A stretch of 64,000 nt of DNA from Bacillota bacterium (GCA_023398105.1 JAEWST010000002.1:1-64000); one strand, 5' to 3'. Shown: positions 35,773 to 45,444, counted from the stretch's first letter. Notes: generated from the sequence alone by a model not told the origin. Translations and numbers: made by a program.

Positions 35773-37218
35773 TCAAACCTTAGAATCATCTTCAGGCTCT
35801 TTTTCTTCATCATCTAGTGCTAGCTCTTTTGAGAATTCCGCTAAAAAAACCGATTTATATATGCTATTAATTGAGAGTCTGTTTTTAGGGAAAGCAGTAA
35901 ATGCCTTTATAGCTATATATAATAAAAAATATACTGAAGTAATCATTAGTCCAGCAAAAAGACCAGTCGCCTGTCCGTTGATAAAAGGCATACTAAATAT
36001 TATTACAATTAAACTCAATAAAACTATCCATGAACTATATGGATACCCTCTAAGCTGACATTTGCCGTCTGGTGGGCAGCCGTTTCTTTTGCGAAGGCGA
36101 ATATGTGCAGCCATAATTACTGCATAGGTAAATAGCAGTGCAAAACCTCCTGCACTTGTTAAAAACAAGTATACTTTGGGAACTAACATTCCAAAGCCTA
36201 AACCCAAAAGCATTGATAATCCAGAAAAAATTATTCCACGTTTTGGAACCTCCTGCTTGTCTATTAGCCACTTCGGTGCAAGGCTTTCAGCCGCAAGAGA
36301 CCTCATCATTCTTCCAAGTCCAAACATAGCTGCTAACATTGTAGAAAGAATTGCGGTAATCAATACAAAATTTATACCTGTCCCTGCCCATCCAATACCC
36401 CATCTATTAAGTGCTGTCACCATAGGACTTACATTTTCATTAAGTTCTGATGTAGCAATTAGCGGTAGCATTACTATAACAGAAAGGATATAAAAGCCCA
36501 CTAGACAAGCAACTGTATATCTAATTGCCTTTGGAACATTCTTTTTAGCATTATCACATTCAGATGCTGCTAAACCAATAACTTCAAAGCCAGCATATGC
36601 AAACATAACTATAAGCATACTTCCTGCTATTCCCTTTATGCCGCCTGGCATTAATGGTTCATTAGCTAATTCTCCTATACCAACCTGTGCAATCCCCGGA
36701 ATAAATCCAATTATCAGCAATACAGCTAAAATTATAAATGTTGCTATTGCAAGAAGCTTAATTATTGCCAGTCCGCTTTCCAACTTGCTTAATTTGTCAG
36801 CACCCAATAAATTGAGCAACGTAACACTAATTATAATTACACTTCCTAATAGCATTATTGACATATTGGGAATCCATTCTCTTATGAGTATTGATACTGC
36901 TGCAGCTTCGCTGGACATAGCAATCACCATGCCTGTCCAATAAACCCACCCTACAATAAAGCCTGCTCCCTTACCAAAGGCTTGTGCTGCAAAGGTTCTG
37001 AAGGAGCCAGAATCAGGATTTGCAACAGTCATTTCTGATAAAGCTGTTAATATAAAGTAAACCAGTATTCCTCCTATTACATATGAAATCAATATTGATG
37101 GACCAGCCGCATTAATTGCTATTGATGACCCAACAAAAAATGAGCCTCCTATTACGGTTCCTACTGCCATCATTGTAAGTTGCCATGCAGACAGACCTTT
37201 GTTTTTTGTTTTTTCCAT
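35773..37218 (-). CDS. Amino acid permease (APC family)
   Basis: A 481-residue polytopic transporter with about 12 membrane helices. The N-terminal APC signature AVGTVIGGSFFVGSSIAINAAG (with the unwound GTVIGG of TM1) and FAYAGFEVIGLAASE in TM6 are visible. It is a secondary amino-acid/proton symporter; substrate cannot be told. The start is ATG 37218 after GTGGAGG; an ATG at 37245 precedes this site. Single gene with no linked enzyme. Confidence 0.88.
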   Translation of the reverse strand: MEKTKNKGLSAWQLTMMAVGTVIGGSFFVGSSIAINAAGPSILISYVIGGILVYFILTALSEMTVANPDSGSFRTFAAQAFGKGAGFIVGWVYWTGMVIAMSSEAAAVSILIREWIPNMSIMLLGSVIIISVTLLNLLGADKLSKLESGLAIIKLLAIATFIILAVLLIIGFIPGIAQVGIGELANEPLMPGGIKGIAGSMLIVMFAYAGFEVIGLAASECDNAKKNVPKAIRYTVACLVGFYILSVIVMLPLIATSELNENVSPMVTALNRWGIGWAGTGINFVLITAILSTMLAAMFGLGRMMRSLAAESLAPKWLIDKQEVPKRGIIFSGLSMLLGLGFGMLVPKVYLFLTSAGGFALLFTYAVIMAAHIRLRKRNGCPPDGKCQLRGYPYSSWIVLLSLIVIIFSMPFINGQATGLFAGLMITSVYFLLYIAIKAFTAFPKNRLSINSIYKSVFLAEFSKELALDDEEKEPEDDSKV

Positions 37219-37457
37219 AATTAATCCATGCCTCCACATAAACATCTTATATAAAATTCCTAAAAATTATTTTATTAACCTAGTATTCCTTAATACAAGA
37301 AATACATTCTTTTAGAGGCACTTCTATTTAATTCCATTGATTAATAGACTTTGGTTTCTCTCATATATTGTTAATCACTATCCAATACAACTGTTTTAAT
37401 AGAAGCGTTGATTTAATTCAACATTTCTGTCAAAATAGAATAGAACAAATGTTTTAT

Positions 37458-37514
37458 AACCAAAGTGGTACCCGCCACTTATAAAAGTGGGGGACATTTT
37501 CTTGCCTCGTTATA
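37458..37514 (+). repeat. Partial MITE-like element, copy A4
   Basis: Only the right part of the family: AACCAAAGTGGTACCCGCC, the CCACTTATAAAAGTGG stem and the end CTTGCCTCGTTATA. The left hairpin is gone. Confidence 0.65.
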
Positions 37515-37560
37515 TGTGCCTAATACAACTTTCGCAGTTTAGTGTTATTTTTAGTGTTAC

Positions 37561-37637
37561 TAGCTCAAACTTTGCATATTAAAGCTAGATATTTAAAAAG
37601 CTTTAATCAGTTATATCCAACCGCATAGTTTGAGCTA
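37561..37637. repeat. Fold-back element, TAGCTCAAAC type
   Basis: Arms TAGCTCAAACTTTGC and GCATAGTTTGAGCTA (one mismatch) with an inner ATTAAAGCT / AGCTTTAAT pair. Related in its ends to the CTCAACTTTC family. Lies in the promoter region of the DUF2461 gene together with A4. Confidence 0.55.
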
Positions 37638-37762
37638 AAATCAAAAAACATTATTCATGGACTTTTATGTATAAAAGTTAATTAAATAAAATTGAAATAC
37701 TTTTAGGTAGCCAAAAAACACAATATATTTCATTCTAAATTGATTATTGGAGGTTAAGTGAT

Positions 37763-38434
37763 ATGAGTTTTAATGGATTTACAGCAGATGCTCTTAAATT
37801 TCTTTTTGAAAATAGGCTGCACAATGAAAAAATTTGGTATGATAGCCATAAAGATATTTATAAAGAAAAAGTATTTAATCCTTTTGTTGAGCTAATCAAC
37901 GAATTGTCTCCTACTATGCTGGAAATTGACAGTCAGATAATAACTGTCCCATCTAAAATTATTTCCAGAGTACGCAGAGATACTCGCTTTACTAAAGATA
38001 AAACCTTGTATAGAGATAATGCTTGGTTTGTATTCCTAAGAGATAAAAGCATTATGTCAACCTCTCCCTGCTACTGGTTTGAGCTGAATCAAAGTGGGTC
38101 AAGCTATGGAATAGGTTATTATGGAGCTCAAACAAGCTCTATGGCTATTATGCGTGACATGATTATTAATAACCACCCCTTATTTATAAAAGCATTAAAA
38201 TGCTATGAAGCCCAAGACCAATTTGTTATAGGCGGAGAAATGTATAAAAGAAGCAAGTTCCCTGACCAGCCAGAAAATCTTAGAACATGGTTAGACAGAA
38301 AGAATATTTACTTTGAATGTGTTCAGAACGGCTATAATCTAGCCTTTTCTGAGGATTTACCTGATGTACTGAAAAAGAGTTTTTTACAGTTAAAACCAAT
38401 ATATGCTTTCTTGTGTATGGTTGAGGCTCAGTAG
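37763..38434 (+). CDS. DUF2461 / TIGR02453 family protein
   Basis: A 223-residue protein of the DUF2461 family: the start GFTADALKFLFENRLHNEK, then IISRVRRDTRFTKDKTLYRD near 73-92 and the WFELNQSGSSYGIGYYG block near 112-128. The function is unknown; members are widespread in Firmicutes and Bacteroidetes as single genes. TTGGAGGTTAAGTG precedes the start. Convergent with rpsR across a shared hairpin terminator. Confidence 0.85.
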   Translation: MSFNGFTADALKFLFENRLHNEKIWYDSHKDIYKEKVFNPFVELINELSPTMLEIDSQIITVPSKIISRVRRDTRFTKDKTLYRDNAWFVFLRDKSIMSTSPCYWFELNQSGSSYGIGYYGAQTSSMAIMRDMIINNHPLFIKALKCYEAQDQFVIGGEMYKRSKFPDQPENLRTWLDRKNIYFECVQNGYNLAFSEDLPDVLKKSFLQLKPIYAFLCMVEAQ

Positions 38435-38449
38435 ATAAAAATGGTTGAT

Positions 38450-38496
38450 ACTATAAAGAGATACCGTCAGAATATCCTCTAACGGTATCTCTATTG
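38450..38496. terminator. Bidirectional terminator between DUF2461 gene and rpsR
   Basis: AGAGATACCGT / ACGGTATCTCT perfect 11-bp arms with an 18-base loop, flanked by T-rich sequence on each strand; serves two convergent units. Confidence 0.8.
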
Positions 38497-38509
38497 TTGT
38501 TATATAAGT

Positions 38510-38803
38510 TTAGTCTGTAGTAAATGGGAGCAAAGCAATATGTCTTGCTCTCTTTATTGCAGTTGTTAACTGACGTTGGTGTTTTGCACAGTTTCCTGAT
38601 ATTCTTCTAGGAAGAATCTTACCTTTTTCAGAAACGTACTTTCTGATTTTAGCAACATCTTTGTAATCTATATCAGTAGCTTTATCAACACAGAATGAGC
38701 AAACTTTTCTTTTAGCTCTTCTCATTCTCATGCCGCCTTTTCCTTCGCCCTTATCATAAGAATCTCTATCATTTCTTTTATTATCTCTCTTAGGTCCTGG
38801 CAT
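38510..38803 (-). CDS. rpsR: 30S ribosomal protein S18
   Basis: A 97-residue S18 with a charged extension (about 25 residues) before the conserved core KVCSFCVDKATDIDYKD and ILPRRISGNCAKHQRQL. The core cysteines C35 and C38 form a zinc-type site. AAAGGAG precedes the start. Last gene of rpsF-ssb-rpsR. Confidence 0.97.
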   Translation of the reverse strand: MPGPKRDNKRNDRDSYDKGEGKGGMRMRRAKRKVCSFCVDKATDIDYKDVAKIRKYVSEKGKILPRRISGNCAKHQRQLTTAIKRARHIALLPFTTD

Positions 38804-38886
38804 TTAAATGTTCTCCTTTCAAGTGCCAATACAATAGCACTTATTATCATTTATAAACAACTGGTTAATTCATACTTTAGTACATA

Positions 38887-38985
38887 ATGCAAGTTGGCAA
38901 ATCCAACATTACTTATGTCAATCAAATTACCAATACAACGCAAGCTGGCAAGCCAACATTGCTATGTCAATTAAAATGGCAATTC
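38887..38985. repeat. Two tandem 50-bp repeats between ssb and rpsR
   Basis: Units AATGCAAGTTGGCAAATCC... and AACGCAAGCTGGCAAGCC..., each continuing CAACATT..TATGTCAAT, follow one another at about 50-base spacing. The second runs into the ssb 3-prime end. Each has a small GTTGG / CCAAC hairpin, so they may act as weak attenuators or RNA processing sites inside the operon. Confidence 0.6.
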
Positions 38986-39414
38986 GTCATCCTCATCCAT
39001 TGGATAAAATCCATCACCTGATGCTGCAGGTGCATCTGAATAAGTTTTCTGTGCTGAACCACCATAATTCCCTCCAGCATCTCCACCTCTTTTGCTATCT
39101 GCAAAATAAGTCTCATCTGCTACTACTTCAGTAACATAGTGGCGCTTTCCTTCATTGTCATCCCATGTTCTAGTCTGAATTCTTCCAACAACAGCTACCT
39201 GCTGTCCTTTTGTGAAATATTTTCCACAAAATTCAGCTGTCTTGCTCCATGCAACAACATTAATAAAATCAGCCTGTGGCTGACCCTCTTGTGCAAAGCG
39301 TCTGTTTACCGCAATTGTAAAACTTGCAACCGCAGTATTATTACCACTAGTATACCTAAGCTCAGGGTCTTTTGTAAGTCTACCCATTAAAATAACTTTG
39401 TTCATATTTGCCAC
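38971..39414 (-). CDS. ssb: Single-stranded DNA-binding protein
   Basis: A 147-residue SSB with an OB fold (MNKVILMGRLTKDPELRYT to about residue 105), a Gly/Ser/Ala linker and the acidic tail MDEDDELPF that docks partner proteins. Start after AGGTGG. Three bases downstream of rpsF, so coupled. Confidence 0.97.
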   Translation of the reverse strand: MANMNKVILMGRLTKDPELRYTSGNNTAVASFTIAVNRRFAQEGQPQADFINVVAWSKTAEFCGKYFTKGQQVAVVGRIQTRTWDDNEGKRHYVTEVVADETYFADSKRGGDAGGNYGGSAQKTYSDAPAASGDGFYPMDEDDELPF

Positions 39415-39417
39415 CTA

Positions 39418-39702
39418 TTAATCCTTATTTATTGTGATATACTTAAGAATTCCTTCAGTGATTTTATACACTCTTTCTAATTCAGCAGGAAAATCTGGAC
39501 TTGATGAAAAATTCACAAGTACGTAGTAACCTTCGTTCTTGTCTTTAATCTCATAAGCTAGCTTTCTCTTACCCCACTCATCAACACTTTCAATCTGAGC
39601 AGAAGCCTCAATCATAGCTTTAAACTTTTCAACAAGAGCTTTTGTGTTTTCTTCTCCAACCTCTGGATTGATAATAAAGATAGTTTCATACTTCTTTAAC
39701 AT
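39418..39702 (-). CDS. rpsF: 30S ribosomal protein S6
   Basis: A 94-residue S6 (MLKKYETIFIINPEVGEE, WGKRKLAYEIKDKNEGYYVL). It binds S18 in the 30S platform. GGGGAGGTGACC precedes the start. First gene of rpsF-ssb-rpsR, with a leader RNA structure upstream. Confidence 0.97.
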   Translation of the reverse strand: MLKKYETIFIINPEVGEENTKALVEKFKAMIEASAQIESVDEWGKRKLAYEIKDKNEGYYVLVNFSSSPDFPAELERVYKITEGILKYITINKD

Positions 39703-39710
39703 TATTGGTC

Positions 39711-39753
39711 ACCTCCCCTCGGACTCAACGGCTCTGTCACATGAATACAGAGC
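39711..39753 (-). promoter_or_regulatory. Candidate S6:S18-binding leader RNA
   Basis: In front of rpsF on the minus strand, GCTCTGT-ATTCATGTG-ACAGAGC is followed by CGTTGAGTCCGAGG next to the ribosome binding site. Leaders of rpsF operons carry a hairpin with a CCG-containing bulge that binds S6:S18 and represses translation. Position fits; the fold was judged by eye. Confidence 0.4.
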
Positions 39754-39822
39754 AAGGATGTAAAATATTAATATTTAACATACAATTAAGTATTTTAACA
39801 TACAAAAGCACAATTAACAAGC

Positions 39823-40896
39823 TTAATTTTCAGCATATTTTAATATTTTTTCAAGACACTTTATTAAATACTCATTATCTTCTCTTTCTTTTACTGCGAT
39901 TCTAAAAAAAGAGTCGTTTAAACCTATGTAATCAGCACAGGAGCGAATAAGTATTCCTTGCTTCTCTAAAGCTCTCTGTAAATGCTTATTTTCAGACTTA
40001 AAAAGTATATAGTTTGCTTCTGAATTAAATACTTCTAATCCAAGCAGCCTAAGTTTTTCAATTAAGTATTCCCTGTATTCTTTGATTATTTTTTTAGTTT
40101 TTTTAACATAATCGGTTTCTGTAAGTGCTGCTACACCGCACTTCTGTGCTATAACAGATACATTCCAGGGTTGTCCAATACTACGGATTTTCCAAGCAAC
40201 CTCTTTATCAGAGCATATTCCATATCCTAAACGTATTCCTGCCATTGCGTAAATTTTTGTAAATGCCTTAAGTACAATTACATTGTCATAGCCTTTAAGT
40301 TCATTAACAATACTAAACTTTTGTGAATTGTCTAGAAAGTCTACAAAGCACTCATCAACCACCAAAAAGGTATTATTTAATTTACACCTATCAGCAATCG
40401 ACAACACTAATTCCTTCTCTATAGGTACGCCTGTAGGATTATTTGGATTGCACAAAAACATTATGTCAACGTCTGGTGATAGCTTGTCTAATATTGTTTC
40501 ATCAATAATAAACCCCTTGGCTTCACTCAAATAGTGGTATTTTATTGTGCTATTGACTGTTTCTACTGCTTGCTGATATTCTGAGAAGGTAGGGGCTGGC
40601 AGAAGTGTTACCTTTGGTTTTATTTGAGCCGCAATTCTGTAAATTATATCAGCCGCACCGTTTCCGCATACAATATAATTCTTTGGCACTTTTTCATATA
40701 TTGATATTTCATCTATTAATTCTCTGCACAAGGGGTCTGGATAATTGCTGAAAGCATCAATGTTATCAATGATAGCTCTTTTAACTGCTGGAGGCATTCC
40801 CAAAGGATTTACATTGGCAGAAAAATCTATGATTTTTTTATTTCCTGGTATATCTCTCTTACTGTAAATATCTCCGCCATGAGTTATCTGCTTCAT
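39823..40896 (-). CDS. cobD: L-threonine-O-3-phosphate decarboxylase (CobD type)
   Basis: A 357-residue class I/II PLP aminotransferase-fold enzyme: FSANVNPLGMP near residue 28, FLCNPNNPTGVP near 146, VVDECFVDF and the PLP-lysine motif KAFTKIYAMAGIRLGYG near 213. Context decides between histidinol-phosphate aminotransferase and CobD: it lies next to cbiB, cbiP and cbiA, so it should make (R)-1-aminopropan-2-ol phosphate for the cobamide side chain. ATG 40896 follows GGAGGTCAAA. Confidence 0.88.
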   Translation of the reverse strand: MKQITHGGDIYSKRDIPGNKKIIDFSANVNPLGMPPAVKRAIIDNIDAFSNYPDPLCRELIDEISIYEKVPKNYIVCGNGAADIIYRIAAQIKPKVTLLPAPTFSEYQQAVETVNSTIKYHYLSEAKGFIIDETILDKLSPDVDIMFLCNPNNPTGVPIEKELVLSIADRCKLNNTFLVVDECFVDFLDNSQKFSIVNELKGYDNVIVLKAFTKIYAMAGIRLGYGICSDKEVAWKIRSIGQPWNVSVIAQKCGVAALTETDYVKKTKKIIKEYREYLIEKLRLLGLEVFNSEANYILFKSENKHLQRALEKQGILIRSCADYIGLNDSFFRIAVKEREDNEYLIKCLEKILKYAEN

Positions 40897-41033
40897 TTTG
40901 ACCTCCATATTATATATTTCCGCTATAGCGACATATATTGTATACTTTTTAGCTGTACTTCAACTATCTTAACTAATTCTATTAACACGAAATTTTATTT
41001 TAGAAAGATTTCACTAACAAATTAAACATTCAG

Positions 41034-41993
41034 TTATATTATAATTATCAACCGTATTCCACACATTATAGCCACTGCCAAAATTGCTGTTACATACATT
41101 AACCTATTCGTTAACAATATATCTTTTAATTCTATTGTTCTGCTGTTATCACCGATGGTCTGTTTTTTTACCAATTTACCAAAATAGTAAGCATCACCTG
41201 CAAGCTGTACCTTCAATGCTCCTGCACATACAGACTCAGTTTTTGCACTATTAGGGCTGGAATGATTGCTTTTATCCCTCTTGTATATTTTATAAGCATT
41301 TTTATAATCAAGACCTGAAATAAAGCCGGCTACAATCATTATGTATGCTGATAATATTGCTGGAATGTAATTAAATAAATCATCAAGTTTAGCAGCAAAT
41401 CTGCCAAAAAACATATACCTAGCATTTTTATAGCCTATCATTGAGTCAAGGGTATTTACAGCTTTATATAAAAATCCTAGAGGTGCACCTCCTAAAACAA
41501 GGAATATTAATGGAGCAATAACACCGTCAGAAGTGTTTTCCGCAATAGTCTCAACTGTAGCCTTTGTTATTTCCTCTTCATTTAAGCGTTCAGTATCTCT
41601 TCCAACTATCCAAGACAAATACTTCCTTGCGTTTATAATATCATTTTTTACAAGCTGGTTATACACCTTCATGCTTTCTGTTTTTAAGCTCTTCGTTGCT
41701 AATATTTGATAACAGAATATGGAGTGTATAGCTATTTTTAATATGGTACTGACCTTTCCTGCAAAATATAACATTAGTAATGGCACAAAAAATGCAATTG
41801 TGGCTATTATAACTGTAAGGATTATTCCTCCAATGAATTCTCCATTTTTCGTTACAGGAAATAACCTTCTGATTGCTTTTTCACCTTTTGAAATCAAGTT
41901 ACCGATTAATCTAATAGGATGTGGCAACCAATGGGGATCACCCAATACTAAATCCAAAATAAAGCCTATAATAACTGCAATTAATATTTCCAT
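41034..41993 (-). CDS. cbiB: Adenosylcobinamide-phosphate synthase CbiB
   Basis: A 319-residue membrane protein with about five hydrophobic segments. The family start DLVLGDPHWLPHPIRLIGNLI and the conserved ETIAENTSDGVIAPLIFLV (about 145-163) are present. It attaches aminopropanol phosphate to adenosylcobyric acid. It lies between cbiP and cobD, whose products supply its two substrates. Confidence 0.95.
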   Translation of the reverse strand: MEILIAVIIGFILDLVLGDPHWLPHPIRLIGNLISKGEKAIRRLFPVTKNGEFIGGIILTVIIATIAFFVPLLMLYFAGKVSTILKIAIHSIFCYQILATKSLKTESMKVYNQLVKNDIINARKYLSWIVGRDTERLNEEEITKATVETIAENTSDGVIAPLIFLVLGGAPLGFLYKAVNTLDSMIGYKNARYMFFGRFAAKLDDLFNYIPAILSAYIMIVAGFISGLDYKNAYKIYKRDKSNHSSPNSAKTESVCAGALKVQLAGDAYYFGKLVKKQTIGDNSRTIELKDILLTNRLMYVTAILAVAIMCGIRLIIII

Positions 41994-42026
41994 AAAATTA
42001 CTGCTGCTCCTTTTAAGCTTAATAAA

Positions 42027-42149
42027 TTCAACTTTCCCAGCTTAAATTATAGATGTTCAACCTTATCAATGTTAAGTTGGGTCAGAGAAAAGGCAACAAA
42101 TAATTGATAAGATTGGACATCAGTAAACTTTTAATGTTGGGAAGTTGAA
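42027..42149. repeat. Fold-back element, copy B3
   Basis: Ends TTCAACTTTCCCA / TGGGAAGTTGAA, with inner arms GATGTTCAACCTTATCAAT and ATTGATAAGATTGGACATC (17 of 19 paired). It occupies the gap between cbiP and cbiB and would fold in the transcript of that operon. Confidence 0.65.
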
Positions 42150-42166
42150 TCTACGCAATTAACAAC

Positions 42167-43753
42167 TCACTCCATACCCTTTTCAATAACTTCATATATA
42201 TACTTCATATCCAATGCTGCTCTCAAAGCATCTGCAAGTAAATCATACTGCTTTTCCTTGTAAGCTTTACTGTCAAAGGCCGAATTTCTGTCATATTTGA
42301 GCCCCTTATGGCTCATTAGTGCATCTGCTATCTCAAAGAGCACCTCTTCACTGTCAAAAATCCCATGAACATAGCTTCCGTAGATATTTCCGATGCTCAC
42401 TCCATCTTCTTTTGTATTACCGTTATTTTCGGTTAGCAGAGCAAACGAACTTTTGCCATCCTCCAAGTAAGTCTTTTTTATATCAGCACTTTTTGCCAAG
42501 CCTTCTTGTTGAGCATATGTTCCATCAGTAAATTCTGTTTGTCCCATATGAATTTCATAGCCCTCAAAATGTTTTCCGCTAAGACCTTTAAAGATACCTT
42601 CCACCTTTTGGAATTCACCCACAACTCTTGTTCTGACCTTGTTCTCCTCAAAAACTGTTGTAGCTTTTATTAGGCCTATGCCCTTCATTTCTCCGCCATG
42701 TTCAACTTCATAAGGGTCTTTTAGCGTTTCGCACAGCATTTGATATCCACCGCATATACCAAATACAGGTTTATCTTTCGCAGCATGCTTCAAAATTGAA
42801 GCCTCAAAACCAGTTTCTCTAAGCCACTTCAAATCACCCATTGTATTTTTAGTGCCCGGAATTATTATCAAATCGGGATTGTTCAGTTCACCAACGCTAG
42901 AAATATAGCGTACACTAGCACAATCTATATGCTCAAGTGCATTAAAATCTGTAAAATTTGAAATTCTGGGAAGCCTAATTATTGCAATATCTATTAAGCC
43001 TTGTGATTTCACCCTTGTAAATCTTTCAGTCAAGCTGTCTTCGTCGTCAATATCCACATTAAGATAAGGTATAACACCCACTACAGGAATATTAATTAAA
43101 TCACAGAGCATATTAAGTCCAGGCTTCAATATGTCCACATCACCTCTGAACTTATTAATAATAGTACCTTTGACATAGTTTTTTTCACTCTCATCAAGCA
43201 ACATGACTGTCCCATATAATGCAGCAAAAACTCCACCTCTGTCTATGTCTCCTGCAATGAGCACAGGAGCTTTTGCCAGTTTAGCCATTCCCATATTTAC
43301 TATATCATCCTGCTTTAAATTTATTTCTGCAGGACTTCCCGCTCCCTCAATAACAATAATATCATTTTCTTGTGAAAGACTTCCATACGCCTCCATTATC
43401 TGAGGTATAAGTTGATTTTTATATTTAAAATAATCTGTTGCAGTCATATTTCCTATAGGCTGCCCATTTACTATTACCTGTGAGCCTTTATCACTTGTTG
43501 GTTTAAGTAAAATGGGGTTCATTCTAACATCAGGAGCTTTTTTTGCCGCCTCAGCCTGCACAACCTGTGCTCTGCCCATTTCAAAGTTATCATCAGTTAT
43601 GTATGAATTTAGTGCCATATTCTGCGATTTAAAAGGAGCTACACTATAGCCATCCTGTGCAAATATCCTACATAAGCCTGCTACAATTAAACTTTTCCCT
43701 GCATTAGACATTGTGCCCTGAATCATTATTGACTTTGCCAAACTTTTCACCAT
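42167..43753 (-). CDS. cbiP: Cobyric acid synthase CbiP (CobQ)
   Basis: A 528-residue amidotransferase. The N-terminal dethiobiotin-synthase-like ATP domain has IMIQGTMSNAGKSLIVAGLC (about 9-28). The C-terminal class I glutamine amidotransferase domain has the nucleophile in PVFGICGGYQMLCE near 333 and a His in YGSYVHGIFDSE. It amidates four carboxyls of adenosylcobyrinic acid a,c-diamide. The ATG at 43753 touches its own GGGAG site, so a TTG at 43741 is possible instead. Confidence 0.95.
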   Translation of the reverse strand: MVKSLAKSIMIQGTMSNAGKSLIVAGLCRIFAQDGYSVAPFKSQNMALNSYITDDNFEMGRAQVVQAEAAKKAPDVRMNPILLKPTSDKGSQVIVNGQPIGNMTATDYFKYKNQLIPQIMEAYGSLSQENDIIVIEGAGSPAEINLKQDDIVNMGMAKLAKAPVLIAGDIDRGGVFAALYGTVMLLDESEKNYVKGTIINKFRGDVDILKPGLNMLCDLINIPVVGVIPYLNVDIDDEDSLTERFTRVKSQGLIDIAIIRLPRISNFTDFNALEHIDCASVRYISSVGELNNPDLIIIPGTKNTMGDLKWLRETGFEASILKHAAKDKPVFGICGGYQMLCETLKDPYEVEHGGEMKGIGLIKATTVFEENKVRTRVVGEFQKVEGIFKGLSGKHFEGYEIHMGQTEFTDGTYAQQEGLAKSADIKKTYLEDGKSSFALLTENNGNTKEDGVSIGNIYGSYVHGIFDSEEVLFEIADALMSHKGLKYDRNSAFDSKAYKEKQYDLLADALRAALDMKYIYEVIEKGME

Positions 43754-43828
43754 CTCCCGTAATAATGAACTCTAAACTAGTTTTATATATTTGCTTAATT
43801 AACTTTCGTTAGTTTTCTCAAAAATACA

Positions 43829-45301
43829 CTAAACAAAAACTCTATTTTGTGTTTCACTGCATTTTTGCACAAATCTCCGTGCAAAATTTATGTTTCCGTA
43901 TAAGTGTATATGGGGATATCCTGCAAATAATGTAGCTGTAGCAAAAATGCAATCCCATTTTTTGCTTGAATAAGGTTTAGTTGCCTCAAAAGCAGTTCCA
44001 TTATTATCACTGTCATAATAATGAAATTCGTGCATATTTATGCTGTCTCCCTCAAAACAAAAAAGATTATCCTTCTTTGCCTTCAAGCTTGCATATCCAA
44101 ACCTTATAAGCTTATTTTGCAATAAACTACTTCCCTCAATTGCTCCCACCATAGGAAGGCTATTGCCATTCATATCTGCTATAGCCTGCTGTAAGTACAT
44201 AAAACCCCCACACTCTGCATATGTTGGTCTTCCATTATTTACAGCCTTTTTGATATCCAATAGCATACTTTTATTTTGGCTAAGTTCTTTTGTATATAAT
44301 TCTGGATACCCACCACCAAGTATAAGTCCGCTTATATTTTCCGGTAGTTTTTCATCATATACTGGAGAGAAAAAAGTAAGCTTTGCTCCTAACTGCTCCA
44401 ACAATTCTAAACTGTCCTGATAATAAAAGCAGAAGGCCTTGTCCTTTGCCACAGCAATATTACAGCAATGATTTTTTCTCAGTAATGAGACCTCATATTC
44501 TCTAACATTATCGGTGCTACCAGCCTTTTGCTGTCCCTGCTGCTCATCATAACCCATATTTTCTTTAATATTAATAGCTGTAATGTCTATAGGTTGATAT
44601 TCCAAAGACTCCGCTGTACTTGCCAACTCCAGCAAACCATCTAAATCAATATTATTTTCTACGCTATCCGACAGCAAGTTTAGTTTTTGTTGTAAATTCT
44701 CTATTTCACTAGCGGTTATAAGCCCTAAATGTCTGCTTTCTAAAACTGCCTCAGGTAAACTTGGCAAAAAGCCTAACACCTTTAGTTGTGTGAAATCCTC
44801 TATCATTTTTCTGTACATAGGATATGTTCCCATAGCTATGTCATTTATTATAACGCCTTTTATTATGTTGGGCATAAAATCAATATAGCCTTTAAGCATT
44901 GCAACTATAGATAATGACATTCCCTTGCCATTAACCACCAAAACTACTGGTGTTCCTGTTAGTAAACTCATAGCATTTGATGAATAGCTCCCATCATTTC
45001 CAATACCATCGTATAAGCCCATTACACCTTCAACTACTGATATTTCTGCATTTTTACCATTCTTGGCAAAAAGGTACTTAACGCAATTATCTCCGCAAAG
45101 AAAGGAATCCAAATTTCTCGAATTAGCACCTACTATTTCGGTATGAAACATTGTGTCTATGTAGTCAGGTCCACACTTAAAGGCAGCTGTTTTAATATTT
45201 CTATTCACCAGTGCTCTTAATATTCCACAAGTAATAGTAGTCTTTCCACATCCGCTTCCTGTTCCTGCTATCATAATTCTGGCAAAATTATCTGATTTCA
45301 T
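43829..45301 (-). CDS. cbiA: Cobyrinic acid a,c-diamide synthase CbiA
   Basis: A 490-residue enzyme. The P-loop IAGTGSGCGKTTITCGILRA near residues 10-29 and the C-terminal glutaminase domain with SGLILGGGYPELYTKEL and AECGGFMYLQQA (nucleophile Cys) are intact. It amidates positions a and c of cobyrinate, the first step towards the CbiP substrate. Start at ATG 45301 (a GTG at 45310 is also in frame; both have only a modest GGTAGA site). Upstream is a terminator hairpin that separates it from btuD, so it may need its own promoter or read-through. Confidence 0.95.
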   Translation of the reverse strand: MKSDNFARIMIAGTGSGCGKTTITCGILRALVNRNIKTAAFKCGPDYIDTMFHTEIVGANSRNLDSFLCGDNCVKYLFAKNGKNAEISVVEGVMGLYDGIGNDGSYSSNAMSLLTGTPVVLVVNGKGMSLSIVAMLKGYIDFMPNIIKGVIINDIAMGTYPMYRKMIEDFTQLKVLGFLPSLPEAVLESRHLGLITASEIENLQQKLNLLSDSVENNIDLDGLLELASTAESLEYQPIDITAINIKENMGYDEQQGQQKAGSTDNVREYEVSLLRKNHCCNIAVAKDKAFCFYYQDSLELLEQLGAKLTFFSPVYDEKLPENISGLILGGGYPELYTKELSQNKSMLLDIKKAVNNGRPTYAECGGFMYLQQAIADMNGNSLPMVGAIEGSSLLQNKLIRFGYASLKAKKDNLFCFEGDSINMHEFHYYDSDNNGTAFEATKPYSSKKWDCIFATATLFAGYPHIHLYGNINFARRFVQKCSETQNRVFV

Positions 45302-45444
45302 GCTATTCACTCTACCTTATACAAAATAAAAAACTTTCAGCACGTTAGTTATTTTAATTTGACATGTCGCAATTACAGCTGTTAAGCTGTCTTAATCCAT
45401 TTAATTAACGCTGCTGTACTAATTAACTCAACTTTTACACATAA

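Noticed and set aside
39823..40896. Histidinol-phosphate aminotransferase as the identity of the PLP enzyme
   Set aside because: The fold cannot exclude it, but the neighbours cbiB, cbiP and cbiA and the absence of any his gene favour threonine-phosphate decarboxylase.
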